The position numbers and the translations under genes were made by a program. Below the pieces are notes generated by a model. It ran no database searches, was not told the origin of the DNA, and saw nothing but the letters and a program-made list of their open reading frames with translations. Below are positions 32,622 to 40,443 of a stretch of DNA of 64,000 bases, in pieces. Positions within the stretch are counted from its first letter, which is position 1, and every line of letters starts with the position of its first letter. Source of the stretch: Herbiconiux aconitum (GTDB lineage: Bacteria; Actinomycetota; Actinomycetes; Actinomycetales; Microbacteriaceae); the NCBI RefSeq assembly GCF_024979235.1, contig NZ_JANLCM010000001.1, positions 620,001-684,000 on the forward strand. Reading direction: 5' to 3'.

Positions 32622-34265
32622 TCAGAGGTTGCCGAGCAGCAGCAGGGGCTCCTCGACGCAGCGGGCCACGTAGGTGAGAAAGCCGGATGCGACGTCGCCG
32701 TCACACACGCGGTGATCGAAAACGAGGGTGAGCTCCACCACTTTGCGCACCACGATCTCGCCGTCGACCACCCAGGGGCGGTCGATCACGCGGCCGACTC
32801 CGAGCATCGCGACCTCGGGGTGGTTGATGATGGCGGCCGATCCGTCGACACCGAAGCCGCCGTAGTTGTTGAGCGTGAAGGTGCCACCCGAGAGCGCACT
32901 GGGCGGGAAGTCGCCCTTCTCGGCCCGGGTGACGAGCGCCGTGATCTCGTCGCGCAGAGTGCGCGTGGTGAGGTCGTGCGCACCGTGCACCACGGGCACC
33001 ATCAGTCCGCGCGGAGTCTGCGCCGCGAGACCGAGGTTGATCGAGCCGTGCTGCACGATCTCGTTCGTCTCGTCATCGACCGAGGAGTTCAGGATCGGGT
33101 ACTGCCGGAGACCCGCGACCACGAACCGCGCGATCAGAGCCGTGAGACTGAAGCGCTCCCCCGTCGATTTCTGCAGGCGCTCCTTCGCGGCGAACAGCTC
33201 GGTGGCGTCGACATCGAGCCAGATCGTGGCCTCGGGGATGAGGCGGCGCGACTGCGCGAGGCGAGCGGCGACCACCTTCCGCAGCCCGGTGATCGGGATG
33301 CGCACATCCCCCACCCCGATGCCACCAGAGGCCACGCCTCCCGCACCCGCTCCTCCCAAATCCACTCCTCCCGAATCCATTCGTCCCGAATCGGGGTAAA
33401 ACGGGCTGGATGGCACGATTTGGGACGAGTCGGCTCGCGCGTCGGCCGCGCGCGCGGCGATCGCGGCCTCGACGTCGTGGCGGAGGACGAGAGAGCCCGC
33501 GCCGCTGCCGAGCAGGGCGCCGGCGTCGAAACCGTGGTCGCGGGCGCGCTTGCGCACGATCGGCGAGACCACCGGCGAGCGGCGGGAAGGGTCGAGCAGG
33601 GCGTCGCCTGGCCTCGCGGGTTCAGCCGGTGCGGGTGCGGCCGCGCCGCTCAGGGCGGCAGCGCTCCCGCTCGCGGCCGGCGCGGGTGAGGGCGCGCCGC
33701 GGCCGAAGCGTCCACCGGCGGGCCGCTGCAAGCGCAGCGTGGACTCCTTCGTGCCGTAGCCCACGAGAACCGCACCCGATCCGGCGACCGTAGCCGGCGC
33801 ATCCGGAACTCGCACCGCGGTGCCGGGAACGACATCGGTGCCCCCGGCTGCCGCTGCGTCATCCGCCGCCGAGGCCGGGGGCCGGGAATCCGTTGCCGAG
33901 GCGGGAGATGCGGCATCCGTCGGCGAAGCGGGAGACGCGGCATCCGCCGCAGAGACCGGCGATGCGACCGCACCCGCGGGCACCGCCGCTGCCGGCGCCA
34001 CCCCCGCCACCGGCGCCACCGGCGCATCGACCGGCACCACCGTGATGAGCGGCGACCCCTTCGTCACCACGTCGCCCGGCGCACCGTGCAGCCGCTCGAC
34101 GCGCCCGCCGTAGGGCGACGGCAGCTCCACGATCGACTTGGCCGACTCCACTTCCACCACGAGCTGATCGATGGCGATCACGTCACCCGGAGCCACCAGC
34201 CACGACACGATCTCGGCCTCGGTGAGGCCCTCGCCGAGATCCGGCAGCAGGAATTCGCTGGCCAT
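32622..34265 (-). CDS. 2-oxoacid dehydrogenase E2 (dihydrolipoamide acyltransferase)
   Basis: This 547-residue E2 subunit has an N-terminal lipoyl domain with the lipoyl-Lys in 'VEVESAKSIVELPS' (about 42). A long Ala/Pro/Ser-rich hinge follows, then a peripheral-subunit-binding domain 'VSPIVRKRARDHGFDAGALLGSG' (about 235-257). A second Gly/Ser linker leads to the catalytic domain, ending in the active-site 'DHRVCDGDVASGF'. It probably serves branched-chain 2-oxoacids (BkdC type), although a pyruvate complex is possible. The second linker contains an odd palindrome and 15-bp repeats (33340-33427). I chose the ATG at 34265. Confidence 0.92.
   Translation of the reverse strand: MASEFLLPDLGEGLTEAEIVSWLVAPGDVIAIDQLVVEVESAKSIVELPSPYGGRVERLHGAPGDVVTKGSPLITVVPVDAPVAPVAGVAPAAAVPAGAVASPVSAADAASPASPTDAASPASATDSRPPASAADDAAAAGGTDVVPGTAVRVPDAPATVAGSGAVLVGYGTKESTLRLQRPAGGRFGRGAPSPAPAASGSAAALSGAAAPAPAEPARPGDALLDPSRRSPVVSPIVRKRARDHGFDAGALLGSGAGSLVLRHDVEAAIAARAADARADSSQIVPSSPFYPDSGRMDSGGVDLGGAGAGGVASGGIGVGDVRIPITGLRKVVAARLAQSRRLIPEATIWLDVDATELFAAKERLQKSTGERFSLTALIARFVVAGLRQYPILNSSVDDETNEIVQHGSINLGLAAQTPRGLMVPVVHGAHDLTTRTLRDEITALVTRAEKGDFPPSALSGGTFTLNNYGGFGVDGSAAIINHPEVAMLGVGRVIDRPWVVDGEIVVRKVVELTLVFDHRVCDGDVASGFLTYVARCVEEPLLLLGNL
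33382..33427. repeat. palindrome in the E2 linker coding region, beside 15-bp degenerate repeats
   Basis: CGTCCCGAATC (33382-33392) and GATTTGGGACG (33417-33427) pair with one mismatch. Immediately to the left (about 33345-33390), three 15-bp units ending in CCTCCCAAAT, CCTCCCGAAT and CGTCCCGAAT encode D-S-G-G-like linker residues. The frame stays open throughout. Confidence 0.6.
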
Positions 34266-34269
34266 CCGG

Positions 34270-35343
34270 TCACCACTCCCAGGTGTCGAGAGCGGCGAGC
34301 ACGCGCTCGGCGGTCGGCAGGTGATGTTCCTCGAGCTGGGGAGAGGGGAACGGTACATCGAATCCCGCGATGCGGAGGATGGGCGCCTGGAGGTGGAAGA
34401 ACTGCCGCTCCGTCACCCGCGCGGCGACTTCGGCACCGTAGCCGCCGAACTGGGCGGCCTCGTGGATGACGGCGGCGCGACCGGTCTTGCGCACCGAAGC
34501 GCCCACTGTCTCGTCGTCGAAGGGTGACAGGCTCCGCAGGTCGACGACCTCGACCGAGAGCCCCTCGGCCTCGCCGAGGGTCGCCGCTTCGAGGGCTGTC
34601 TTGACCGTCGGACCATAGGCGATCAGCGTCACGTCGGTGCCTTCGCGCAGCACCTGCGCCCGCGTCATCGGCGCCGTGCGCACGGGCAGGGCGACCGCGT
34701 CCTTCGACCAATACCGGCTCTTCGGCTCGAGGAAGATCACCGGGTCGTCGCTCGCGATCGCCTCGCGGAGCATCGAGTAGGCATCCGCCGGGTTCGACGG
34801 GGTGACGACGGTGAGGCCGGGGGTGTGCGTCCAGTACGCCTCCGAGGAATCGGAGTGGTGCTCGACCCCGCCGATGCCACCGGCGTAGGGGATGCGGATG
34901 ACCACGGGCAGCGAGACACGACCCCGCGTGCGGTTGCGCATCTTCGCGAGATGGGAGGTGATCTGCTCGAAAGCGGGGTAGCTGAAGGCGTCGAACTGCA
35001 TCTCGATGACGGGCCGCAGGCCGTACATCGCCATGCCGATCGCGGTGCCGACGATGCCGGATTCGGCGAGCGGGGAATCCCAGACGCGCGATTCACCGAA
35101 GGTCGCGTGCAGCGCATCCGTCACCCGGAAGACACCGCCGAGCGGGCCGACGTCTTCGCCGAACACGACCACCGACGGGTCGTCGGCCAGGGCGTCGCGC
35201 AGGGCGGCGTTGAGTGCGCCGGCGATGCTGAGCGGGGCGGGCGCGGCGGGCGTCCCGGGTGAGGCGACCGCCGACGGCGAAGGCGTGAGCGCGCTGCCGG
35301 TGGCAGCGCTGGTGCCGAGTGCGTTGTCGTCGAGGATCGTCAT
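34270..35343 (-). CDS. 2-oxoacid dehydrogenase E1 beta subunit
   Basis: This 357-residue E1beta has the transketolase-type core 'VVVFGEDVGPLGGVFRVTDAL' and 'DSPLAESGIVGTAIGMAMYGLRPVIEMQF', and 'VIRIPYAGGIGGVEHHSDSSEAYWTHTPGL' with the conserved His. The N-terminal 35 residues (Ala/Pro/Ser-rich) exceed the usual length. The start ATG overlaps the E1alpha stop, and the E2 gene begins 4 bases after its stop, so the three form one operon. Confidence 0.94.
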   Translation of the reverse strand: MTILDDNALGTSAATGSALTPSPSAVASPGTPAAPAPLSIAGALNAALRDALADDPSVVVFGEDVGPLGGVFRVTDALHATFGESRVWDSPLAESGIVGTAIGMAMYGLRPVIEMQFDAFSYPAFEQITSHLAKMRNRTRGRVSLPVVIRIPYAGGIGGVEHHSDSSEAYWTHTPGLTVVTPSNPADAYSMLREAIASDDPVIFLEPKSRYWSKDAVALPVRTAPMTRAQVLREGTDVTLIAYGPTVKTALEAATLGEAEGLSVEVVDLRSLSPFDDETVGASVRKTGRAAVIHEAAQFGGYGAEVAARVTERQFFHLQAPILRIAGFDVPFPSPQLEEHHLPTAERVLAALDTWEW

Positions 35344-36515
35344 GAGGTGCTCCCGGGTTCGGCGGAGACGGATGCGGTCGAGACGGATCCGCTCGAAACG
35401 GATGCGGTCGAAACGGTGGCGGCCAGCTCCCGCTCCAAGAACGCCCGCTGCTCACGCAGCGCGGGCCGCTCGGCGGCGTACACGTGGTCGAAGAGTTCGA
35501 GCGGATCGAGCACGGGGTTCGTGTTCATCGCATCCCGCGTGGCCCCGGCGAGCTCCTCCGCGGCATCTGCGATCTCCTGACGCAGTTCGTCGCCGAGAGC
35601 TCCGGATGCGCGCAAGTAGGTCTCGAGACGCGCCACCGGATCGAGGGTCTTCCAGTGCGCCACCTCGTCTTTCGACCGGTAGCGCGTCGGGTCGTCGGAG
35701 TTCGTGTGCGACTCGATGCGGTAGGTGAGGCCTTCGATCAGTGTCGGTCCGCCTCCGGATCGCGCGTTCTGCACGGCCGCCGACGTGACGGCGTGCATCG
35801 CGGCCACGTCGTTGCCGTCGACGAAGTAGCCGGGCATGCCGTAGCCGATCGCGCGGTCTGCCAGGGTGCGGGCGTGCGACTGCTTCGCGAACGGCACGCT
35901 GATGGCGTAACCGTTGTTCTGCACCACGAACACCACGGGTGCCTGCCACACCGAGGCGAAGTTGAAGGCCTCGTGCGCGTCGCCCTCGCTGGTCGCTCCG
36001 TCGCCGAGCAGGGTGAGCGCCACCACGTCATCGCCCTTCAGCTTTGCGGCCGTGGCCAGCCCGACCGCGTGCAGGGCCTGGGTGGCCAGCGGGGTGGCCT
36101 GCGGGGAGATCCGGTGCTCGTAGGGGTCGAATCCCATGTGCCAGTCACCGCGGAACGACGACAGGATCTGCTCCGGCGGCACCCCGCGCGTCAGCAGCGC
36201 GATGCTGTCGCGGTAGGTCGGGAACAGCCAATCCTGCTCACCGAGAGACCGCACAGCTCCGATCTCGCACGCCTCCTGCCCGAACGCGGAGGGGTAGGTG
36301 GCGAGCCGGCCCTGCCGGGTGAGAGCGGTGACCTGAACATCGAAACGGCGGGCCAGCACCATGCCGCGATAGAGATCGAGCAGCATCTCGGGCTCGGGAA
36401 GCACGAAGCCGGCACGCTCCGCGCCCTCCACCGGCACGCCCTTCTCGTCGATCAGGCGGATCGGCTTCTGAGTGGGGCGCACGGGTTCGGCGCGAGCGGC
36501 GACGTCGTCGTTCAT
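35340..36515 (-). CDS. 2-oxoacid dehydrogenase E1 alpha subunit (TPP-binding)
   Basis: This 391-residue E1alpha binds thiamine diphosphate through 'LLGDGATSEGDAHEAFNFASVWQAPVVFVVQNN' (GDG...NN motif, about 175-205). 'PTYRDSIALLTRGV' and 'YRIESHTNSDDPTRYR', carrying phosphorylation-loop-like residues, are present. The last 20 residues are Ser/Thr/Val/Ala-rich and come from 15-bp repeats. I chose the ATG at 36515; ATG 36599 is in frame but family similarity begins after 36515. An Lrp-type gene precedes it on the same strand. Confidence 0.92.
   Translation of the reverse strand: MNDDVAARAEPVRPTQKPIRLIDEKGVPVEGAERAGFVLPEPEMLLDLYRGMVLARRFDVQVTALTRQGRLATYPSAFGQEACEIGAVRSLGEQDWLFPTYRDSIALLTRGVPPEQILSSFRGDWHMGFDPYEHRISPQATPLATQALHAVGLATAAKLKGDDVVALTLLGDGATSEGDAHEAFNFASVWQAPVVFVVQNNGYAISVPFAKQSHARTLADRAIGYGMPGYFVDGNDVAAMHAVTSAAVQNARSGGGPTLIEGLTYRIESHTNSDDPTRYRSKDEVAHWKTLDPVARLETYLRASGALGDELRQEIADAAEELAGATRDAMNTNPVLDPLELFDHVYAAERPALREQRAFLERELAATVSTASVSSGSVSTASVSAEPGSTS
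35366..35410. repeat. three 15-bp tandem units at the 3' end of the E1 alpha gene
   Basis: The units AGACGGATGCGGTCG, AGACGGATCCGCTCG and AAACGGATGCGGTCG are adjacent and in frame. They encode the Val-Ser/Ser-Thr-Ala-Ser tail of the E1 alpha protein and add nothing recognisable to the enzyme. Confidence 0.8.
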
Positions 36516-36564
36516 GATGTCATCGTGCAGCAGCGCCACGAGCGATGCGAGAGCCACGGAGAAG

Positions 36565-36576
36565 GTCTGTACAGAC
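36565..36576. promoter_or_regulatory. perfect 12-bp palindrome upstream of the E1 alpha gene
   Basis: GTCTGTACAGAC is self-complementary and lies 49 bases upstream of the E1alpha start and 46 bases after the end of the Lrp gene. It could be an operator for the adjacent Lrp/AsnC regulator. That link is an inference from position. Confidence 0.45.
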
Positions 36577-36622
36577 GGTCGGAACGGCCCGAAATCCATG
36601 CCATTCGTCTTGCCGGAAGGGC

Positions 36623-37090
36623 TCAGATGGGCCAAACGTCCATCATGACGCCGGGCGCGGTTCCCGGATGTTCGTCGAGCACCACGTGCGAGCGCGTGGA
36701 CACGACGCCCGGCAGCGCGTGGATCTGCCGCATGATGGCCTCGCTCAGCCGCTCGTGATCCGGAGCACTGACCGTCAGAACGAAGTCGATGTCGCCGCTC
36801 ACGGCCTGCACGTTCTCGACGTAGGGCAGTGCGGCGAGCGCCGTCGCGAGATCCGACCACACCACGTCGCCCACCTTCACGATCACGATGGCGGTCACGT
36901 GCAGGCCCAAGGCTTTGCGGTCGACGGTCGCGGCGAAGCCCGAGAGCACACCCTCCGAGATCAGCCGCTGCACCCGGTTGTGCGCCGCCGTGCGCGAGAT
37001 GTGAACGCGGCCGGCGAGTTCGCGGATCGACAGACGGGAGTCCTGGGTCAGCTCCGAGATGATGGCGCGATCGACGCGGTCGACGTTCAT
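36623..37090 (-). CDS. Lrp/AsnC-family regulator
   Basis: This 155-residue protein has an N-terminal AsnC-type winged helix 'VDRAIISELTQDSRLSIRELAGRVHISRTAAHNRVQRLISEGVL' (about 5-48) and a C-terminal RAM ligand domain (about 65-145). Its position just ahead of the 2-oxoacid dehydrogenase operon, in the same direction, matches BkdR-type control, where branched-chain amino acids are effectors. The ligand cannot be read from sequence. Confidence 0.92.
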   Translation of the reverse strand: MNVDRVDRAIISELTQDSRLSIRELAGRVHISRTAAHNRVQRLISEGVLSGFAATVDRKALGLHVTAIVIVKVGDVVWSDLATALAALPYVENVQAVSGDIDFVLTVSAPDHERLSEAIMRQIHALPGVVSTRSHVVLDEHPGTAPGVMMDVWPI

Positions 37091-37127
37091 CGCATCAGGC
37101 TACCGTCGGGGCCTGGCGAATGGTCGC

Positions 37128-37156
37128 TTGCCGTGCCGGGGTACTTACCGTACGTT
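37128..37156 (+). promoter_or_regulatory. promoter of the second paaI-like gene (leaderless)
   Basis: TTGCCG (37128-37133) and TACGTT (37151-37156) are 17 bp apart, predicting a transcript that starts at the ATG at 37163. The -10 box lies inside the PaaR site. Confidence 0.45.
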
Positions 37157-37160
37157 CAGT
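37143..37160. promoter_or_regulatory. PaaR operator, site 4
   Basis: On the minus strand this reads ACTGAACGTACGGTAAGT, the same consensus as the three sites in the paa cluster. It ends 2 bases before the ATG of the thioesterase gene at 37163 and overlaps its predicted -10 box. Confidence 0.75.
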
Positions 37161-37162
37161 CC

Positions 37163-37573
37163 ATGGACACGACGGATGCCCCCAACCCCGCTGCCGAGGC
37201 CATGATCGACCGCGATCGCGCATCGGCCGCACTCGGAATGACCGTGCTCGAATCGCGGCCGGGGCACGGCGTGGTGAGCATGCGCATCCGCGACGACATG
37301 CTGAACGGCTTCGACGTGGTGCACGGCGGCATCATCTTCTGCGTGGCCGACACCGCCTTCGCGGTCGCCTGCAACGAAGGGGCGGAGACGACCCTCGGCG
37401 CCGGCGCCGAGATCAGCTTCCTGCGGCCGGTGCGCCTGGGGCAGACGTTGACGGCGACCGCCGAGCGGCGCATCCGGAGCGGCCGCACGGGTCTCTACGA
37501 CGTGCGCGTCACCGACGAGGCGGGCGAGGTGGTGGCCGAGTTCCGCGGCCGGAGTCACACCCTGCGCGCCTGA
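37163..37573 (+). CDS. second PaaI-type thioesterase
   Basis: This 136-residue hotdog thioesterase has the segment 'GFDVVHGGIIFCVADTAFAVACNEGA' (about 49-74) and 'LGAGAEISFLRPVRLGQTLTATAE', diagnostic of PaaI. It is a paralogue, not a duplicate, of the 24009-24419 gene; the sequences differ widely. Being controlled by a PaaR site suggests it is part of the phenylacetate response although it lies 4.6 kb beyond the cluster, past the oxoacid dehydrogenase operon. There is no ribosome site, consistent with a leaderless mRNA. Confidence 0.9.
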   Translation: MDTTDAPNPAAEAMIDRDRASAALGMTVLESRPGHGVVSMRIRDDMLNGFDVVHGGIIFCVADTAFAVACNEGAETTLGAGAEISFLRPVRLGQTLTATAERRIRSGRTGLYDVRVTDEAGEVVAEFRGRSHTLRA

Positions 37574-37584
37574 CGCCGCGCCGC

Positions 37585-38556
37585 TCACCGCGCCACCACT
37601 CCGCGCCCCTCAGGGCTCCAGGCGGGGGCGGCAAGGCGCATGGTGGCGCCCGCGCGGGCGGCGAACGCCGTGGCCGTGGTGGCGATGGTGCGCTGCATCA
37701 CTTGCACGGCGGAGGTGGGCGCCACGTCGGAGGGGCGCGCCAGGCTGATCGTGCGGGTGAGCGTCGGAGCAGCGAGGCGCACCGAGCGAAGACCCGGACG
37801 GTCGATGAGCACCATCGCGGGCACGATCGCGACGCCGAGGCCGCGCTCGACGAACCGCAACACGGCATCCATCTCCGCGCCCTCGAGAATCACCTCGGGT
37901 GCGAGATCGGCCGCGTGGAAGGCCGCATCCGTGGTGCTGCGGAGGTCGTAGGTCGAGCTGAACACGATCTGCGGCAGGGCCGCGACATCCGCGAGGCCGA
38001 TGGATGCGCGGGTCGTGACGGGTACCGCGCCTGCCGACGAGATCACCACCAGCTCCTCGACGAGCAACGGGCTCACCGTGAACCGCTCGGCGGATGTCGC
38101 GTCGGAGGTGGTGATGAGCGCGAGGTCGAGTTCCCCGGCGGCGAGTTCGTCGAGCAGCCGCCGCGAGCCCTGCTCCGAGAGGTGCAATTCGATGGCCGGA
38201 TGCGCCGCGTGGAATGCGCTCAGCACTTCCGCCACCAGGCTGATGCAGAGCGTCGGGGTCGCGCCGAGTCGCACCCGGCCGCGTTGGAGTCCGGCGAGCT
38301 CGTTCAACTCGCGCCGCACCGAGTCGGCGTCGGCGAGCATCCGTCGGGCCAAGGGCAGCAGTGATTCGCCCGCCGTCGTGAGCGTGCTCCCGGATCGGGC
38401 GCGGTGGAACAGCTCGGCGCCGAGATCTTGCTCGAGCGACGCGATCTGGCGACTCAGGGAAGGCTGCGCGAGATGCAGCAGTTCGGCCGCGTGGGTGAAG
38501 TTGCCCACACGGGCCACCTCGACGAAGCTGCGGAGTTGTTCGAGGTTCATTTCCAT
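37585..38556 (-). CDS. LysR-family transcriptional regulator
   Basis: This 323-residue LTTR has an N-terminal helix-turn-helix 'LEQLRSFVEVARVGNFTHAAELLHLAQPSLSRQIASLEQDLGAELF' (about 4-49) and a periplasmic-binding-like effector domain. It is divergent from the flavoprotein gene at 38628 with a 71-bp gap, the classical arrangement for controlling the neighbour. An internal start two codons later (ATG at 38550) is equally possible. The effector is unknown. Confidence 0.92.
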   Translation of the reverse strand: MEMNLEQLRSFVEVARVGNFTHAAELLHLAQPSLSRQIASLEQDLGAELFHRARSGSTLTTAGESLLPLARRMLADADSVRRELNELAGLQRGRVRLGATPTLCISLVAEVLSAFHAAHPAIELHLSEQGSRRLLDELAAGELDLALITTSDATSAERFTVSPLLVEELVVISSAGAVPVTTRASIGLADVAALPQIVFSSTYDLRSTTDAAFHAADLAPEVILEGAEMDAVLRFVERGLGVAIVPAMVLIDRPGLRSVRLAAPTLTRTISLARPSDVAPTSAVQVMQRTIATTATAFAARAGATMRLAAPAWSPEGRGVVAR

Positions 38557-38627
38557 AGCCTAAACGCATGGTCACCAGCAGTCATATGCATTGGAGTAAT
38601 TCGAAGTCGATGCTTAGCGTGGAGGGC

Positions 38628-40361
38628 ATGAGTACTTCAGAACGACAGATCTCCACCACCGTGCTCGTGATCGGTACGGGTGGTTCGGGCCTCCGCGCCT
38701 CGATCGAACTCGCCGAGCAGGGCGTCGACGTGCTCGCCGTCGGCAAGCGTCCGAAGTCGGATGCGCACACCTCGCTCGCCGCGGGCGGCATCAACGCGGC
38801 CCTCGGCACCATGGACGTGGAGGACAGCTGGCAGCAGCACGCCGCCGACACCCTCAAGGAGTCGTACCTCCTCGCCAACCCGCACACCGTCGAGATCGTC
38901 ACGGAAGGCGCCGCGCGCGGCATCGAAGACCTCGAGCGTTACGGCATGCCCTTCGCCCGCGAGGAGGACGGCCGCATCTCGCAGCGCTTCTTCGGCGCAC
39001 ACACCTTCCGCCGCACCGCGTTCGCCGGCGACTACACCGGTCTCGAGATCCAGCGCACCCTCATCAACCGGGCCGCGCAGCTCGACATCCCGATCCTCGA
39101 CAGCGTCTACATCACCCGCATCCTGGTGAACGACGACGGCGCGGTGTTCGGCGCCTACGGTTTCGACCTCGACGACGGAACTCGCTACCTCATCCACGCC
39201 GACGCCGTCATCCTCGCCGCCGGCGGACACAACCGCATCTGGCGCCGCACCTCCAGCCGCCGCGACGAGAACACCGGCGACTCGTTCCGCCTGGCCGTCG
39301 AAGCCGGCGGGCGCTTGCGCGACCCCGAGCTCGTGCAGTTCCACCCGTCGGGCATCATCGAGCCCGAGAACGCGGCCGGCACCCTCATCTCCGAGGCGGC
39401 GCGCGGCGAGGGCGGCATCCTCACGAACGCCCTCGGCGAGCGCTTCATGGCGAAGTACGACCCCGAGCGCATGGAGCTCTCCACCCGCGACCGCGTCGCC
39501 CTGGCCTGCTACACCGAGATCAAGGAGGGCCGCGGCACCCCCAACGGCGGTGTGTGGCTGGATGTCTCGCACCTGCCCCGCGAGACCATCATGACCCGCC
39601 TGCCCCGCGTCTACCAGACGATGCTCGAGCTGCAGATGCTCGACATCACGAAGGAGCCGATCGAGATCGCGCCCACCGCGCACTATTCGATGGGCGGCGT
39701 CTGGGTGCGACCGGAAGACCACGGCACCGACGTGCCCGGGCTTTATGCCATCGGCGAGGCATCCAGCGGCCTGCACGGCGCGAACCGGCTGGGCGGCAAC
39801 TCGCTGATCGAGCTGCTCGTCTTCGGGCGCATCGTGGGCCAGGCCGCTGCTGCGTACTCGGCCGGGCTGCCGGCGCAGAAGCGTTCGGCCGCCGCGGTCT
39901 CCGTCGCCCGCGATGAGATCGCGGCACTGCTCGCCTCCGACGGGCCCGAGAACGTTCGCGCTCTGCAACGCGCCATCCGCAACACGATGACCGAGCACGC
40001 CGGCGTCGTGCGTGACGAGCAGGGCCTGCTGGCGGGCCTGGCCGAACTCGATGCGATCGAGGCGCGCATCGCCGCCGTGGGCATCCACCCCGACATCGCG
40101 GGCTATCAGGATCTCGCGCACGCCTTCGACCTCAAGTCGGCGGCGCTCGCTGCCCGCGCCACGCTGCAAGCGGCGCTCGAGCGCCGGGAGACGCGGGGGT
40201 GCCACAACCGCAGCGACTTCCCCGACACCGACCCGGAGCTGCAGGTGAACCTGGTCTGGAGCCCCGAGACCGGTGTGACCCGCGAGTCGATCCCGCCCAT
40301 CCCGGAGTCGATCGCCGCCCTCATGCGCGACGTCTCCACGGCAGGCAAGCTCGTCGAGTAG
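38628..40361 (+). CDS. SdhA/FrdA/NadB-superfamily flavoprotein (orphan)
   Basis: This 577-residue FAD enzyme belongs to the fumarate reductase/L-aspartate oxidase superfamily. The FAD loop is 'VLVIGTGGSGLRASIELAEQG' (about 12-32). 'KSDAHTSLAAGGINAALGT' matches the flavin site, 'QFHPSGI' replaces the usual HPTG, and 'GEASSGLHGANRLGGNSL' is the FAD-binding end. No Fe-S or membrane-anchor gene is adjacent, so it is not a normal succinate dehydrogenase operon. nadA/nadC are also absent nearby. GGAGGG precedes the ATG. Substrate unknown. Confidence 0.85.
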   Translation: MSTSERQISTTVLVIGTGGSGLRASIELAEQGVDVLAVGKRPKSDAHTSLAAGGINAALGTMDVEDSWQQHAADTLKESYLLANPHTVEIVTEGAARGIEDLERYGMPFAREEDGRISQRFFGAHTFRRTAFAGDYTGLEIQRTLINRAAQLDIPILDSVYITRILVNDDGAVFGAYGFDLDDGTRYLIHADAVILAAGGHNRIWRRTSSRRDENTGDSFRLAVEAGGRLRDPELVQFHPSGIIEPENAAGTLISEAARGEGGILTNALGERFMAKYDPERMELSTRDRVALACYTEIKEGRGTPNGGVWLDVSHLPRETIMTRLPRVYQTMLELQMLDITKEPIEIAPTAHYSMGGVWVRPEDHGTDVPGLYAIGEASSGLHGANRLGGNSLIELLVFGRIVGQAAAAYSAGLPAQKRSAAAVSVARDEIAALLASDGPENVRALQRAIRNTMTEHAGVVRDEQGLLAGLAELDAIEARIAAVGIHPDIAGYQDLAHAFDLKSAALAARATLQAALERRETRGCHNRSDFPDTDPELQVNLVWSPETGVTRESIPPIPESIAALMRDVSTAGKLVE

Positions 40362-40370
40362 CCCGCACCC

Positions 40371-40405
40371 GACCCCGCGCCCCGCCACCGCGGAGGCGCG
40401 GGGTC
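40371..40405. terminator. GC-rich hairpin terminator after the flavoprotein gene
   Basis: GACCCCGCGCC (40371-40381) and GGCGCGGGGTC (40395-40405) form an 11-bp perfect stem with a 13-nt loop. It starts 10 bases after the stop codon and is followed by GAATT but no U-run. Confidence 0.7.
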
Positions 40406-40443
40406 GAATTGACGGCGTCGGGGCGACGGGGCAGGCTGACGGC

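Noticed and set aside
32622..36515. Firm assignment of the E1/E2 genes as pyruvate dehydrogenase
   Set aside because: The Lrp neighbour and separate E1alpha/E1beta suggest a branched-chain type; most actinobacteria use a homodimeric AceE for pyruvate. Substrate left open.
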